A stretch of 42,825 bases of DNA from Vibrio halioticoli NBRC 102217 (GCF_000496695.1 NZ_BAUJ01000046.1:1-42825); one strand, 5' to 3'. Shown: positions 9,084 to 17,014, numbered from the stretch's first letter. Notes: generated by a model from the sequence alone, not told the origin. Program-made: numbers and translations.

Positions 9084-10060
9084 TAAATCCCTTTTGGCTT
9101 GAGTAAGTTGCTCACTTTCTTCTCCACGCCACTAAAAATGGCATAGATTTTTATATCATCTTGAGGAACATCACTGATCACCGTGCCGATAATAATGGGG
9201 ATTTCTGATTCAATCTTCTCAGTAAGCAACTCACCGGCGAGATGGATTTCATCCAGCCTTAATGAATGGTCAGCGGTAATGTTAATCAGCACCGCTTTAG
9301 CTTTTTCTAAATCATAATCTTCCAATAAAGGATTGATCAGCGCGGTTTCTACTGCCTGTTTAATTCGATATTCGCCCACGCCTTGCCCATAACCGATCAC
9401 AGTGGCACCCGCACCGCTGATAACGGTTCTCACATCAGCAAAATCTAGGTTGATGTAGCCCGTTGTCGAAATTAGAGAGTAAATGCCCAGCAGTGAACGC
9501 TTGAGAACCTGATTGGAAGATTCAAACGCTTCAATCAAGGTGCTACTTTTGGGCATAGTGTGCAGCAGTTTTTGGTTAGAAACTGTCACGCACGAATCTG
9601 ATGTGGCGTTAATTTTTGTTATCGCCTCTTGGGCAAAAAATTGCTTTTTCTTGCCTTCAAAGCCAAAGGGCGTGGTGACTATGGTGACGCAAAGACACTC
9701 CTCTTCACTGAGCATTTTCGTCAACACGGGGATAACGCCGGTTGCTGTGCCACCGCCAAGTCCACCAGCGATAAAGATCATGTCATAGCCAGTAAGGTGC
9801 TGCTTTATCTCATCAAATGAAGCATGAGCGGCTTTTTCACCCACACTAGGAATCGCCCCAGCACTGCGTCCATCCGTTACCTGCTGACCAATCGCCATAC
9901 GAGTGACTCGCTCATCACTTTCTAGGCCTCGTGAGTCGGTATCAAAGACAAACAGATCGACATTGTCATCCAACTCTTTTTTGATGTAGTTAATCGTATT
10001 GTGACCACAGCATCCTACGCCAACGACAGCGATTCGATGCAAATGCTCAGGTAAAAACAT
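9083..10060 (-). CDS. FtsZ-superfamily GTPase paralog lacking the C-terminal tail
   Basis: A 325-residue FtsZ homolog. Visible hallmarks are the glycine loop VVGVGCCGHN (12-21), the tubulin signature GGLGGGTATG (99-108), PFGFEGKKKQFFA (131-143, close to the FtsZ PFxFEGKKR motif), and the T7 catalytic loop NLDFAD (204-209), so GTP binding and hydrolysis look intact. It is not the division FtsZ: the signature differs from GGGTGTGAAP, and it ends soon after the C-terminal domain with no disordered linker and no FtsA/ZipA-binding peptide (E. coli FtsZ has 383 residues). Cell-division gene neighbours are absent. It is the first gene of a two-gene unit, coupled to a degenerate homolog. It may belong with the FtsZ-like families proposed to act in membrane remodelling rather than septation, but that placement is inference. 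Confidence 0.82.
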   Translation of the reverse strand: MFLPEHLHRIAVVGVGCCGHNTINYIKKELDDNVDLFVFDTDSRGLESDERVTRMAIGQQVTDGRSAGAIPSVGEKAAHASFDEIKQHLTGYDMIFIAGGLGGGTATGVIPVLTKMLSEEECLCVTIVTTPFGFEGKKKQFFAQEAITKINATSDSCVTVSNQKLLHTMPKSSTLIEAFESSNQVLKRSLLGIYSLISTTGYINLDFADVRTVISGAGATVIGYGQGVGEYRIKQAVETALINPLLEDYDLEKAKAVLINITADHSLRLDEIHLAGELLTEKIESEIPIIIGTVISDVPQDDIKIYAIFSGVEKKVSNLLKPKGI

Positions 10061-10294
10061 GTAAGTTTCCTTCTATATTCAGATAGAGGAAAAGCATAAC
10101 TTACATAGCGACGTAGAGTGTCGCTAATCCATATACACATACAAATCATAGGGATAATTATTTGAAAGTGAGATCTAACAGCAGATGAATACTAGAAAAG
10201 AGGTTCTAAAGAGAAGATTTGGAGCCACATGGCTGTTGTCTAATACCTCTCACTAAGCAATTTCTGGTAAGCTCTTCTGCATCCATCGCTCAGT

Positions 10295-10323
10295 TTGCTT
10301 TTTTACACTCCGCACCGTAATTA
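10295..10323 (+). promoter_or_regulatory. Candidate sigma-70 promoter for the pseudouridine synthase
   Basis: TTGCTT and TAATTA are separated by 17 bases, ending about 30 bases before the ATG at 10356. Spacing is ideal but the match to consensus is moderate. The rest of 10061-10294, upstream of the divergent FtsZ-like gene, shows no clear sites. Confidence 0.4.
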
Positions 10324-10355
10324 AGGGATGAGCATTATTACCTCAGGATCGTTAC

Positions 10356-11093
10356 ATGTCTCAATCCGGCTCTTCTACCACTATCGAAATCATCGATAAC
10401 TTTGTGGCGCCAGAGTGCAAAGCCCTTGTAGAAATCATCTATCAAGACCGCGATATTTTATTGATTAATAAACCCAGTGGCTTGCTGAGTTTGTCGGGTA
10501 AAAACCCGCTAAATTGGGATTCGGTGCATTATCGTTTAGTGAACGGTCAAATTGGGGGCGATGGACAACAGGCAACGCCTGCATTTGCCGAGGCAAAACT
10601 GCCACATCGACTCGATTTAGGCACCTCTGGCATTATGGTGGTAGGGCTAAATCGCGAGGCATCAAAAAGCCTCAATCAACAGTTTCAAGCCCGCACAGTT
10701 CAAAAATGTTACCTAGCAATGCTATCTGGCTGGGTTGAGGCCGATAGTGGACAAATCTGTGCGGCGATTGCCAAAGATAAAACCTTATTCCCTCGGGTAA
10801 AAATCTGTCACGAAACGGGCAAGAGTGCGACAAGTGATTATCAGGTTATACAACGTTTAGATAATCCAGCCAGAACTTTAGTGCAGTACAGCCCTGTTAC
10901 TGGGCGGACTCATCAATTACGTATCCATAGCCTTGAATTTGGTCACCCTATTATCGGTTGCGATCTTTATAACAATTGCGAGCAAGACAACGCTCATCAA
11001 AGTCAGCGCTTAATGCTGCATGCCAGCGATATTTATTTTACCCATCCCACTACGGGCGAAGCTATGCACGGGCATAGCCCAAACCCTTTTTAG
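10356..11093 (+). CDS. RluA-family RNA pseudouridine synthase
   Basis: A 245-residue RluA-family pseudouridine synthase that isomerises uridines in rRNA or tRNA. The catalytic motif HRLDLGTSG is at 84-92 with the nucleophile Asp87. The preceding IIYQDRDILLINKPSGLLS strand (about 27-46) and the later TGRTHQLRIH motif (about 200-209) are the other two family signatures. There is no S4 domain, so it is closer to RluA than to RluC/RluD, at a length typical of the short members. An AGGA ribosome binding site precedes the ATG by 7 bases. It is transcribed alone. The target RNA position cannot be deduced. Confidence 0.88.
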   Translation: MSQSGSSTTIEIIDNFVAPECKALVEIIYQDRDILLINKPSGLLSLSGKNPLNWDSVHYRLVNGQIGGDGQQATPAFAEAKLPHRLDLGTSGIMVVGLNREASKSLNQQFQARTVQKCYLAMLSGWVEADSGQICAAIAKDKTLFPRVKICHETGKSATSDYQVIQRLDNPARTLVQYSPVTGRTHQLRIHSLEFGHPIIGCDLYNNCEQDNAHQSQRLMLHASDIYFTHPTTGEAMHGHSPNPF

Positions 11094-11103
11094 ATAAAGT
11101 GGG

Positions 11104-11179
11104 GATTTAAGGTTCTGGCTCCAAATGGCGAATATCAAGACCAAAAAGAAACCCCATTCCAAGCCAAGAACCTTAAATT
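11104..11179. repeat. Inverted repeat between convergent genes
   Basis: TTTAAGGTTCTGGCT near 11106-11120 is the inverse of AGCCAAGAACCTTAAA near 11161-11176, with further matching flanks and about 40 bases between the arms. It fills the space between two convergent genes and could form a long hairpin or a bidirectional stop, although no T tract follows directly. Confidence 0.6.
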
Positions 11180-11205
11180 TGCGAGCCATAAACTGGCTAT
11201 CTAAG

Positions 11206-11751
11206 CTATTGAATACTCAGCAATCGACCTCGTTCTAGATCTTGCTGCGCCGTTTCTGGGTCAATGTTTTCATTGTGATGCCCATGAGAATGACCATGAT
11301 CGTGGGAATGACTGTGATGATCATCATGATGATGGTGGTGCGCTTCATTGTGCATTGATTTTTGCGCCAACTTATCTGTATCTAAAAAGCTATCGGTTAA
11401 CTCAGCGCAGTAAGTCTGATCCCAGATCTGCCTTCCTTGCTCATCGCTCATTATCTCTTCGGCTTTTTGGCCTAATCTATCCATATAAAACAGCCCAAGC
11501 TCTTCTCCCGATACCTGCGCATACTCGATGAGGTTTTCAAACACAGGCTCTTGCTCGGCATCAGACAAATAGCCATTTTTATAGCAAACGGTTAATCCAA
11601 TGATGTCATTGCCAAGCTGTTCGAGCTTTGGATTAAAAAAGTTGTGACTGTGATTGTGCCCATCAGCCAATGCAAATGTAGGGGCAAGTAATGAACAGAT
11701 GATAATGAAAGGTTTGACTGCTTTTTTCATAGGATTAACGATATTTTTCAT
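11206..11751 (-). CDS. Exported histidine-rich protein
   Basis: A 181-residue protein with an N-terminal signal peptide (hydrophobic core IIICSLLAPTFALA, cleavage near ALA-DG around residue 29). The mature start DGHNHSH and a striking C-terminal His-rich tract (HHHHHDDHHSHSHDHGHSHGHH, about 139-160, shown here broken: AHHHHHDDHH then SHSHDHGHSHGHH) should bind Zn, Ni or Cu in the periplasm. Two Cys residues (TVCY and TYCAEL) may form a disulfide. The middle is helical and unrecognised. The ATG at 11751 is preceded by AAGG at good spacing; the in-frame ATG at 11730 has no binding site. It lies third in the minus-strand block behind an MBL-fold hydrolase, a metal enzyme, so metal supply to that enzyme is a reasonable but untested idea. 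Confidence 0.65.
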   Translation of the reverse strand: MKNIVNPMKKAVKPFIIICSLLAPTFALADGHNHSHNFFNPKLEQLGNDIIGLTVCYKNGYLSDAEQEPVFENLIEYAQVSGEELGLFYMDRLGQKAEEIMSDEQGRQIWDQTYCAELTDSFLDTDKLAQKSMHNEAHHHHHDDHHSHSHDHGHSHGHHNENIDPETAQQDLERGRLLSIQ

Positions 11752-11785
11752 GGGATTAGCCTTTGCTATTTAATTGGTATTAGAT

Positions 11786-11807
11786 GGGGAATCTAATCGG
11801 ATTCCCC
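11786..11807 (-). promoter_or_regulatory. Intercistronic hairpin without T tract
   Basis: GGGGAATC and GATTCCCC pair around a 6-base loop between two minus-strand genes. With no T run it is more likely an mRNA processing or stability element, or an operator, than a terminator. Confidence 0.5.
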
Positions 11808-11848
11808 GAACTCACTCCCTTGTAATCTTCCTAAATGATGAAACCTTG

Positions 11849-12361
11849 CTAGTCGATAACGATTCGCTGTGGTGGCAAGGTATAAGTCATCTTGTTTTGT
11901 TTCCATTCACCTTTGGCTTCTAATGCTTGCGCCAATGCCTGCGCCTCTTTACAAACATTCACCGGCTTGCCATCGGCCCAATATGCAGGCCCTGAGGTAT
12001 AACCGCACATGACAGAAAATGTATTTTGTCCATTTTTCGTGGTGTATTGGGTTTGGATTACCCCGCCTTGCCCATGAGTCACTTTTAGCGAACCAGCATC
12101 AGCAACATGAATGTCATCGGTTGGATTAGGCTTTTCATACGTTGAATATGTGCCCCCTTCTGACATGTATTGGTTGTCGTACATGGTGTAACCTTCTTTC
12201 TCGGAAGGTAGCGTAAGCTCGTAGTTTGGGTCTATTGGCGCTAAACGTTGTTGGTTGTCAGTCGCACCCGGGTGATAGTCATGTGCATTGGATTGATTGC
12301 TGGCAAGAGCCGTTCCTGAAACTAAGGTCAAAACCACAGCGGCGATTAAAGATTTCTTCAT
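11849..12361 (-). CDS. Exported protein of unknown function
   Basis: A 170-residue protein beginning MKKSLIAAVVLTLVSGTALAS, a textbook signal peptide with cleavage after ALA (about residue 20). The mature part is hydrophilic with many Tyr and Gly residues and two Cys (SVMCGY and VNVCKE) likely to form a disulfide. The ATG at 12361 is preferred over an upstream TTG in frame because GGAG stands 6 bases before it. No family was recognised. It lies between the MBL-fold hydrolase and the His-rich protein on the same strand, with hairpins in both gaps, so the three may be co-transcribed and processed. Periplasmic location is well supported; function is not. Confidence 0.6.
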   Translation of the reverse strand: MKKSLIAAVVLTLVSGTALASNQSNAHDYHPGATDNQQRLAPIDPNYELTLPSEKEGYTMYDNQYMSEGGTYSTYEKPNPTDDIHVADAGSLKVTHGQGGVIQTQYTTKNGQNTFSVMCGYTSGPAYWADGKPVNVCKEAQALAQALEAKGEWKQNKMTYTLPPQRIVID

Positions 12362-12428
12362 AATGAACTCCAAATAATGAGTAAATAACAGTGAACAAAT
12401 AAAATGGTTTAAAATGAATACTCGGTAA

Positions 12429-12450
12429 GAGGGTGCTCATACACCCTCTG
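12429..12450 (-). promoter_or_regulatory. Intercistronic hairpin downstream of the MBL-fold gene
   Basis: AGAGGGTG and CACCCTCT pair around a 6-base loop just after the hydrolase stop codon on the minus strand. It lacks a T tract, so partial termination or mRNA stabilisation is possible. Confidence 0.5.
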
Positions 12451-12460
12451 CGTGCTCCAA

Positions 12461-14080
12461 TTATTCTTTATCTGCGCCCTCAGTTGGCTGCGTTGGCCGT
12501 GTTACAGATTTACGGTCTAAACCATGGTGCTCTCGCACTCTATCTACATACTCTTGCTTGGTGTTCATGCCTTCTTTCATTGACTCAGGAACAGACTCTG
12601 CCGGTATAATAATGTCTGAGTCCACAGGCCATTCGGTCATAAGTTCAGGCATATACCCTTCTGGATAGTACAGTTTTGGATCAATTTCTAAGTCACGAAT
12701 TTCCTGCTCTTGAATGTCTTCACGACGATTCTTTGGCAATGGGATTCGGAAATCTTGACCGTCTGCCAAATCAAACTGTGGCGCTCTGGCATTCGGGAAG
12801 TTCGGCAAAATACCTTCACGTACCCAGGCATTGTCTTTGGTCATGTTCACAACAATCCCATCTGGCGCGCCAAAGTGGTAAGGGCCTTTCCAGTGATGGC
12901 GCACTTCGGCAACCGTTTCTTCGTTTAGATACGGGTCAAATGTCATGTGCGTGGTCATAAATAGACGAGGCTGCACTTCATTTGCAACATAACCTGCGGC
13001 ATAAGCGGGTGTATGGTGCGTATCAACGGTATAGCGAGCTAAAAATGGTGGTACGCCCTGAATGATGGATGACACGCCAAAGGTCTCGGTTTGCAACTCA
13101 GTAATAAAGAGATCCGCGCCTTTTGCGTATTTCAAATCCAGCTCTGTAGGTCTGCCATCACCTGTCCAAACAAAGCTCAATACACGGCCGTCATCTTGAG
13201 TCCAATTTAAGCGATAACCCGATGCGCCATCTTTAGCGTGACTTCTGCGCCAGTGAATCACCTGCACATTATCTTGATCATAAATCACGCCGCCATCGTC
13301 ACGAAAATCAAATTCATGCACCACGATGTCGTTGCCAGCAGGGAATACATCAAATGCATCCGTGTGCCAGTTCAACATTTGCTGCATACCTTCAATCATA
13401 TGGCGCGTGCCATACTCAGGAGATGCGCCACTTGGCCCGTACACATTGAGCGGTTTTTCCCAGCGCCCATTCCAGCCGCCAAACTGATACAGATAAGGCA
13501 AAGAACCATAGTGGTCGACGTGCAAGTGAGTAATGAAGATATGATCCAGCTCGTTCAGTGCCACGCCGGCTGCAACATAGTTTGCAATAGAGGCTTCACC
13601 CAAATCGAAGACAAAATTTGAACCATTGCCTAGCTCAACATAAATAGAAGTATTGGCTTGTCCTGGACGAATCATTGGCGATGTACCCATGAAGGTGACT
13701 CGCATTTCATCTGGCTGAACTTCTTCGGTGCGAGGGAACCAGTTTGCTCCTGATACCATGTGATCGCCATACGGAGCGATCCCTTCAAACATCAGGCCTT
13801 CTTTCCAACCGGTATTGGTTTCTTTTCGATAATCACCGGTGTTTACGCCGCCCATAAGAACAGCAAGAACATCTTCTTCTGACGAGTAGAGTTTGCCTTC
13901 TGGTTGTTCAGCAAGATATTCTTCAAGCGTTTGACCGTCGTGGTATTCAAACTTTTCAAGATTTTTAATTTCTGAATGCGTTTTTTTAGTGTTGTATTGC
14001 AGCATTGGGTCATTCGCAAACGCCGTGGTTGATACGACCATCGCCGTTGCAATCAAAGATAATTTCGCAAAAGTTCTCAT
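12461..14080 (-). CDS. Exported metallo-beta-lactamase-fold hydrolase, GntH-like
   Basis: A 539-residue exported protein with signal peptide (MRTFAKLSLIATAMVVSTTAFA) followed by an MBL-fold domain. The metal-binding motif HLHVDH is at about residues 185-190, with further candidate ligands in WTGDGRP, DLFITELQTE and TTHMTFDP, in the order expected for the fold. It resembles a group of large periplasmic MBL proteins that databases tend to label after GntH of guanitoxin biosynthesis; no other guanitoxin gene is here, so that label should not be read as function. The start at 14080 is chosen because AGGT sits 6 bases upstream and the signal peptide begins there; an in-frame start 18 codons earlier would bury it. 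A conserved upstream element lies at 14196-14215. The substrate is unknown. Confidence 0.75.
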   Translation of the reverse strand: MRTFAKLSLIATAMVVSTTAFANDPMLQYNTKKTHSEIKNLEKFEYHDGQTLEEYLAEQPEGKLYSSEEDVLAVLMGGVNTGDYRKETNTGWKEGLMFEGIAPYGDHMVSGANWFPRTEEVQPDEMRVTFMGTSPMIRPGQANTSIYVELGNGSNFVFDLGEASIANYVAAGVALNELDHIFITHLHVDHYGSLPYLYQFGGWNGRWEKPLNVYGPSGASPEYGTRHMIEGMQQMLNWHTDAFDVFPAGNDIVVHEFDFRDDGGVIYDQDNVQVIHWRRSHAKDGASGYRLNWTQDDGRVLSFVWTGDGRPTELDLKYAKGADLFITELQTETFGVSSIIQGVPPFLARYTVDTHHTPAYAAGYVANEVQPRLFMTTHMTFDPYLNEETVAEVRHHWKGPYHFGAPDGIVVNMTKDNAWVREGILPNFPNARAPQFDLADGQDFRIPLPKNRREDIQEQEIRDLEIDPKLYYPEGYMPELMTEWPVDSDIIIPAESVPESMKEGMNTKQEYVDRVREHHGLDRKSVTRPTQPTEGADKE

Positions 14081-14195
14081 AGTGTTACCTATCGGTTTGA
14101 GTAATAAGTTTGTGAAATGAAGTTCCCTCCTCACTCCGATGTGGCAAATCTTATATCCAAACCTGACCGCGATAAATTAGCCAAACTTTGCTTCA

Positions 14196-14215
14196 AACCT
14201 CACTTTGATTTATGT
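14196..14215 (-). promoter_or_regulatory. Shared upstream element, copy 1 (MBL-fold hydrolase)
   Basis: AACCTCAC, five variable bases, then TTTATGT. The same 20-bp pattern occurs at 14682-14701 and 16010-16029, each time upstream of a minus-strand gene for an exported protein. Here it lies about 115 bases before the start codon. It is probably the binding site of a shared regulator; the neighbouring LysR protein is an obvious candidate. Confidence 0.65.
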
Positions 14216-14294
14216 ATTACGGCATATCGCTTGTATCACTGCCACAATAATCAATCGCTATCGTTAGGATCTTTAGCCTTGAAGTGACAGGCAC

Positions 14295-14316
14295 AAAAAA
14301 ACCACCAAGTGGTGGC
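14295..14316 (-). terminator. Rho-independent terminator after the small exported protein
   Basis: On the minus strand, CCACC-ACTT-GGTGG is followed by seven T residues, about 50 bases after the stop of the gene ending at 14364. Confidence 0.85.
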
Positions 14317-14363
14317 TTTTGCAAGGTCGTAAAATAAATCGAAAGTAGAGAGGTTATGCGTCA

Positions 14364-14603
14364 TCAAAGACGAAAGTCATTGCTCATATCCCACCGCTGA
14401 TCATCCAGCTCAATGTGTTGTAAGCCGTCTTCATTAAACACCATAGTGAGTGAGGGATCGGGCGAATCGAGGAATACTTCATAAGCATAATCATCAAACT
14501 CTGATTCTAAGGAAATGTCCGAGTCATGAGCGAATGAAGAGGATGAAAAAGCAATAAATGCGATTGTGCTAATCGTCTTGTTCACTGTTTTATTTATGGT
14601 CAT
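14364..14603 (-). CDS. Small exported protein of unknown function
   Basis: A 79-residue protein starting MTINKTVNKTISTIAFIAFSS, with a signal peptide likely cut after SFA (about residue 25). The mature part of roughly 54 residues is very acidic (SLESEFDDYAYEVFLDSPDPS) and ends near DMSNDFRL. GAGG stands 8 bases before the ATG at 14603, so the longer in-frame version beginning at 14657 is rejected. It is flanked by its own terminator downstream and carries the second copy of the shared upstream element about 80 bases before its start, so it is probably co-regulated with the hydrolase and the beta-barrel. No family was recognised. Confidence 0.6.
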   Translation of the reverse strand: MTINKTVNKTISTIAFIAFSSSSFAHDSDISLESEFDDYAYEVFLDSPDPSLTMVFNEDGLQHIELDDQRWDMSNDFRL

Positions 14604-14681
14604 ATGAGTTTCCTCGTTTGTTTGAATACCCCTATATTCACCTACTAATTGCCGCATAACTATAAAGGTGACTTTAGTTCT

Positions 14682-14701
14682 AACCTCACCTCGGTTTATG
14701 T
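14682..14701 (-). promoter_or_regulatory. Shared upstream element, copy 2 (small exported protein)
   Basis: The second copy of the AACCTCAC-N5-TTTATGT element. It lies about 78 bases before the start codon at 14603 and just after the end of the glycine-zipper gene at 14720. AGGTGA at 14666-14671 mirrors the TCACCT inside this copy, making a loose inverted repeat not present in the other two copies. Confidence 0.65.
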
Positions 14702-14719
14702 ATTGTCGTGCTCTATGGG

Positions 14720-15151
14720 TTAATTTAACGGTTGATACCCTCGCCCAGTCATGCAGTTACGCATCACTTGTTCTCTTTCTTGTTGGTTCTTTTGCTCAGC
14801 GGCATTTTTCGATCCCCGACCTGACAATATTCCCATCGTCGTTCCTATTGCCGCGCCCTTTTTTGCTGCCTCAGAGCCTGAATTTCCAGAAATAGCACCC
14901 GCTGCAGCACCTGCCGCCGCGCCTCTTGCACCACGTTTTACGCCTTGCTCTACAGCGCCACTTCCTTGGTGGTTGCCAACATCATTAATCAGCGCCTCAC
15001 ATTGTCTTAAATCGCTGGCAAACTCATGCTCATCGTATTGTTGTTGGTCAAAAATTAAATTGTGGGACATCGCAGGAAATGCAGTCAATATGCTGAAAAA
15101 TAGCAACATATAGGATGGTTTAACAGGGAATGGAAAGCGTGAAAAATTCAT
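14720..15151 (-). CDS. Exported glycine-zipper protein
   Basis: A 143-residue protein with a signal peptide (hydrophobic core MLLFFSILTAFPAMS) and a glycine-zipper segment GARGAAAGAAAGAISGNSGSEAAKKGAAIGTTMGILSGRG, given here in parts: GARGAAAGAAAGAISG, then SEAAKKGAAIGTTMGILSG. Such small-residue repeats pack in or on membranes. Two Cys (RQCEAL and RNCMTG) flank this region, and the end RNCMTGRGYQPLN resembles the C(L)xGRGY ending of several outer-membrane-associated glycine-zipper proteins. The ATG at 15151 follows AGAGGA at 6 bases; an earlier in-frame start is weaker. The gap to the beta-barrel gene upstream is only about 60 bases, so the two are likely one transcription unit. Confidence 0.7.
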   Translation of the reverse strand: MNFSRFPFPVKPSYMLLFFSILTAFPAMSHNLIFDQQQYDEHEFASDLRQCEALINDVGNHQGSGAVEQGVKRGARGAAAGAAAGAISGNSGSEAAKKGAAIGTTMGILSGRGSKNAAEQKNQQEREQVMRNCMTGRGYQPLN

Positions 15152-15210
15152 GAACTGTCCTCTGGCTAAGGGCAACTCCATTTGCCAATACATTGATAGA
15201 CTAATAAAGA

Positions 15211-15927
15211 TTAGAACTGGTAAGAGATACCTAGGGTTAAGATATTGTCGTTGTCGATTGGCCCACCGAAGCTATCACCGCTAGTCCTCACTTCACCTTC
15301 ATTGGTGTTGAAGTAGGTGTACTTTATATAAGGCGTGAAGTCATTGATGGTTTTAGAAAACACGACTTCGTGTTCATTGGTACGATAGTCGTCTTGAGAG
15401 AAAAACGCTTGGTTGTTTTCATGGGTGTAACCTGAACCATCTCTATTCTCATGCGTATATTGATAAGCCAAATTAAAGCCACCCCAATTTAAATTGGTAC
15501 CCGCTATGAATTTATTAGTATTGATCCCCGTATCACTGAGATTTTCTAGCACTTGCCCAGAGCGGTTATAACCTACGCCGGTAAACAGACTAATATTGTC
15601 ATTTAGATCGTAATTGATAATACCTTCAATGAGCACTTCTTCGCCCGTTTCCCACTTACCCAGTTCGGTATAAACATTAAAATCAACATTGTCCGTTAAG
15701 CTAAAGTTATGCCCATAACCTGCAGCAAGCCAGCCTTGATCGTCAAAACCAATATAAACACTGCCGTTTTCAGACACCGCAATATTGGCGCCCGCTTCAG
15801 TGGCATACTCTCCATTATCAGCCGCATTAGAGGCGACATTTTGTTCTAGATAAACAGACGTTGAATTGGCAAAGGCAGTTGCAGTAAATGAAGTGGCGCA
15901 AATAAGTGCTAAAGCTCGTAATTTCAT
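15211..15927 (-). CDS. Outer-membrane beta-barrel protein
   Basis: A 238-residue protein with signal peptide MKLRALALICATSFTATAFA and a mature part of alternating strands ending in ITLGISYQF; the terminal Phe is the classic outer-membrane signature. Repeated aromatic-rich strands (GYGHNFSLTDNVDFNVYTELG, GFNLAYQYTHENRD, FTPYIKYTYFNTNEG) suggest roughly ten strands. It looks like a small porin or OmpA-like barrel; no ligand is evident. GGAG lies 6 bases before the ATG at 15927. The third copy of the shared upstream element is 83 bases before the start, and the LysR gene ends about 110 bases upstream on the same strand. Confidence 0.75.
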   Translation of the reverse strand: MKLRALALICATSFTATAFANSTSVYLEQNVASNAADNGEYATEAGANIAVSENGSVYIGFDDQGWLAAGYGHNFSLTDNVDFNVYTELGKWETGEEVLIEGIINYDLNDNISLFTGVGYNRSGQVLENLSDTGINTNKFIAGTNLNWGGFNLAYQYTHENRDGSGYTHENNQAFFSQDDYRTNEHEVVFSKTINDFTPYIKYTYFNTNEGEVRTSGDSFGGPIDNDNILTLGISYQF

Positions 15928-16009
15928 GATGTTCTCCACGTGTATTAAGTTGAATACACGGATTATCCTGAAAGCATGAACTTGAATATATAAACTGAAG
16001 TTAAGACAA

Positions 16010-16029
16010 AACCTCACCTCAATTTATGT
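16010..16029 (-). promoter_or_regulatory. Shared upstream element, copy 3 (beta-barrel)
   Basis: The third copy of AACCTCAC-N5-TTTATGT, wedged between the LysR stop codon (16036) and the beta-barrel start. On the minus strand it is followed by a possible -10 (TATATT) about 30 bases downstream, so it sits at or just upstream of the -35 position, the usual place for an activator site. Confidence 0.65.
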
Positions 16030-16035
16030 TAGCCA

Positions 16036-16884
16036 TTACGCTAGGTTAGCGTCACCGGTGATTGCTTTACGCAAAGCTTCTCTTTTGGCTTTATGGAAAG
16101 GGTCGTTGAGATAACGGCGATGATAAATCATATTAAATTTGATTTTGTTCAGAGGGATGGGGATCTCATGGATGCGCAATCGCATATCCTGAGCAAACTC
16201 TTCGGCTATAGCGCGTGATGACGAGGCAATAAAATCAGAACGCGACGCGATAGTCAGCATGCTAGTAATCGATCCTGTTTCGATTTTTACTTTTCTTGCC
16301 GTAATAGGCTTGTCGCTTAAAAATTCAATGGTACTTAGCTTATTTCTTCGCACTCGAAGGGCAATATGTTGCTCTTGATAATACTGCTCTAACGATATTT
16401 GTTCGGTGATTCTTGGGTGATCCATCCGAGTAAGGCACACTGCATCCTCGGCATGGAACTCTTCAACAATTAAGCTCTGTTGCTTGCTCGACATACCATC
16501 AATTACTAAATCCACTTTTTGCGTGTACAAGTCATCAATGATGCTCTCTTCATCCAGCGGTGTTTCACCAATAGTGATATTGTCGATATGCGCCACTTTA
16601 AACAGCACCGCTTCACTGCAATAAATATTCAGATGCTCTTGCTGACCTTCAACCGTTTCTAACACGGACATTGGCGATTCAATTTTATTAGCCAAAGTCA
16701 CCGCCGCACCCGTTGGCACAATGCCACGCCCTTCACGCACAAACAGTGCTTTGCCAACCACCAGTTCAAGGCGTTTTAAAGCCGCACTCACCGCCGGCTG
16801 TGACAGGTCGAGCTCTTCCGACGCTAAAGTAATTGATTTGTGTTTATAGACTGACAGAAAAGTCGTAAATAAGTTTAAGTCCAT
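16036..16884 (-). CDS. LysR-family transcriptional regulator
   Basis: A 282-residue LysR-type regulator. The N-terminal winged helix-turn-helix is clear (MDLNLFTTFLSVYKHKSITLASEELDLSQPAVSAALKRLE, in parts: NLFTTFLSVYKHKSIT, then LSQPAVSAALKRLE), followed by a linker helix and an effector-binding domain from about residue 85. It resembles the group that includes NodD/LeuO-like regulators in length and in the HPRI segment of the effector domain, but no specific member was recognised. It is upstream of, and in the same direction as, the beta-barrel gene, with one copy of the shared element directly after it. Regulation of the exported-protein block is inferred from position only. Confidence 0.8.
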   Translation of the reverse strand: MDLNLFTTFLSVYKHKSITLASEELDLSQPAVSAALKRLELVVGKALFVREGRGIVPTGAAVTLANKIESPMSVLETVEGQQEHLNIYCSEAVLFKVAHIDNITIGETPLDEESIIDDLYTQKVDLVIDGMSSKQQSLIVEEFHAEDAVCLTRMDHPRITEQISLEQYYQEQHIALRVRRNKLSTIEFLSDKPITARKVKIETGSITSMLTIASRSDFIASSSRAIAEEFAQDMRLRIHEIPIPLNKIKFNMIYHRRYLNDPFHKAKREALRKAITGDANLA

Positions 16885-17014
16885 GTTTAACCGCTCTTAA
16901 TTCCCTTAGATCTAACCTATGCAAAGAGCTGAATATTGGCAAGTATTAATTGTGGAAGATACTGATTTGGCGTTGAGGCTTTGGTTCCGCTTATCTAGCT
17001 ATCTAAGCGATAAC

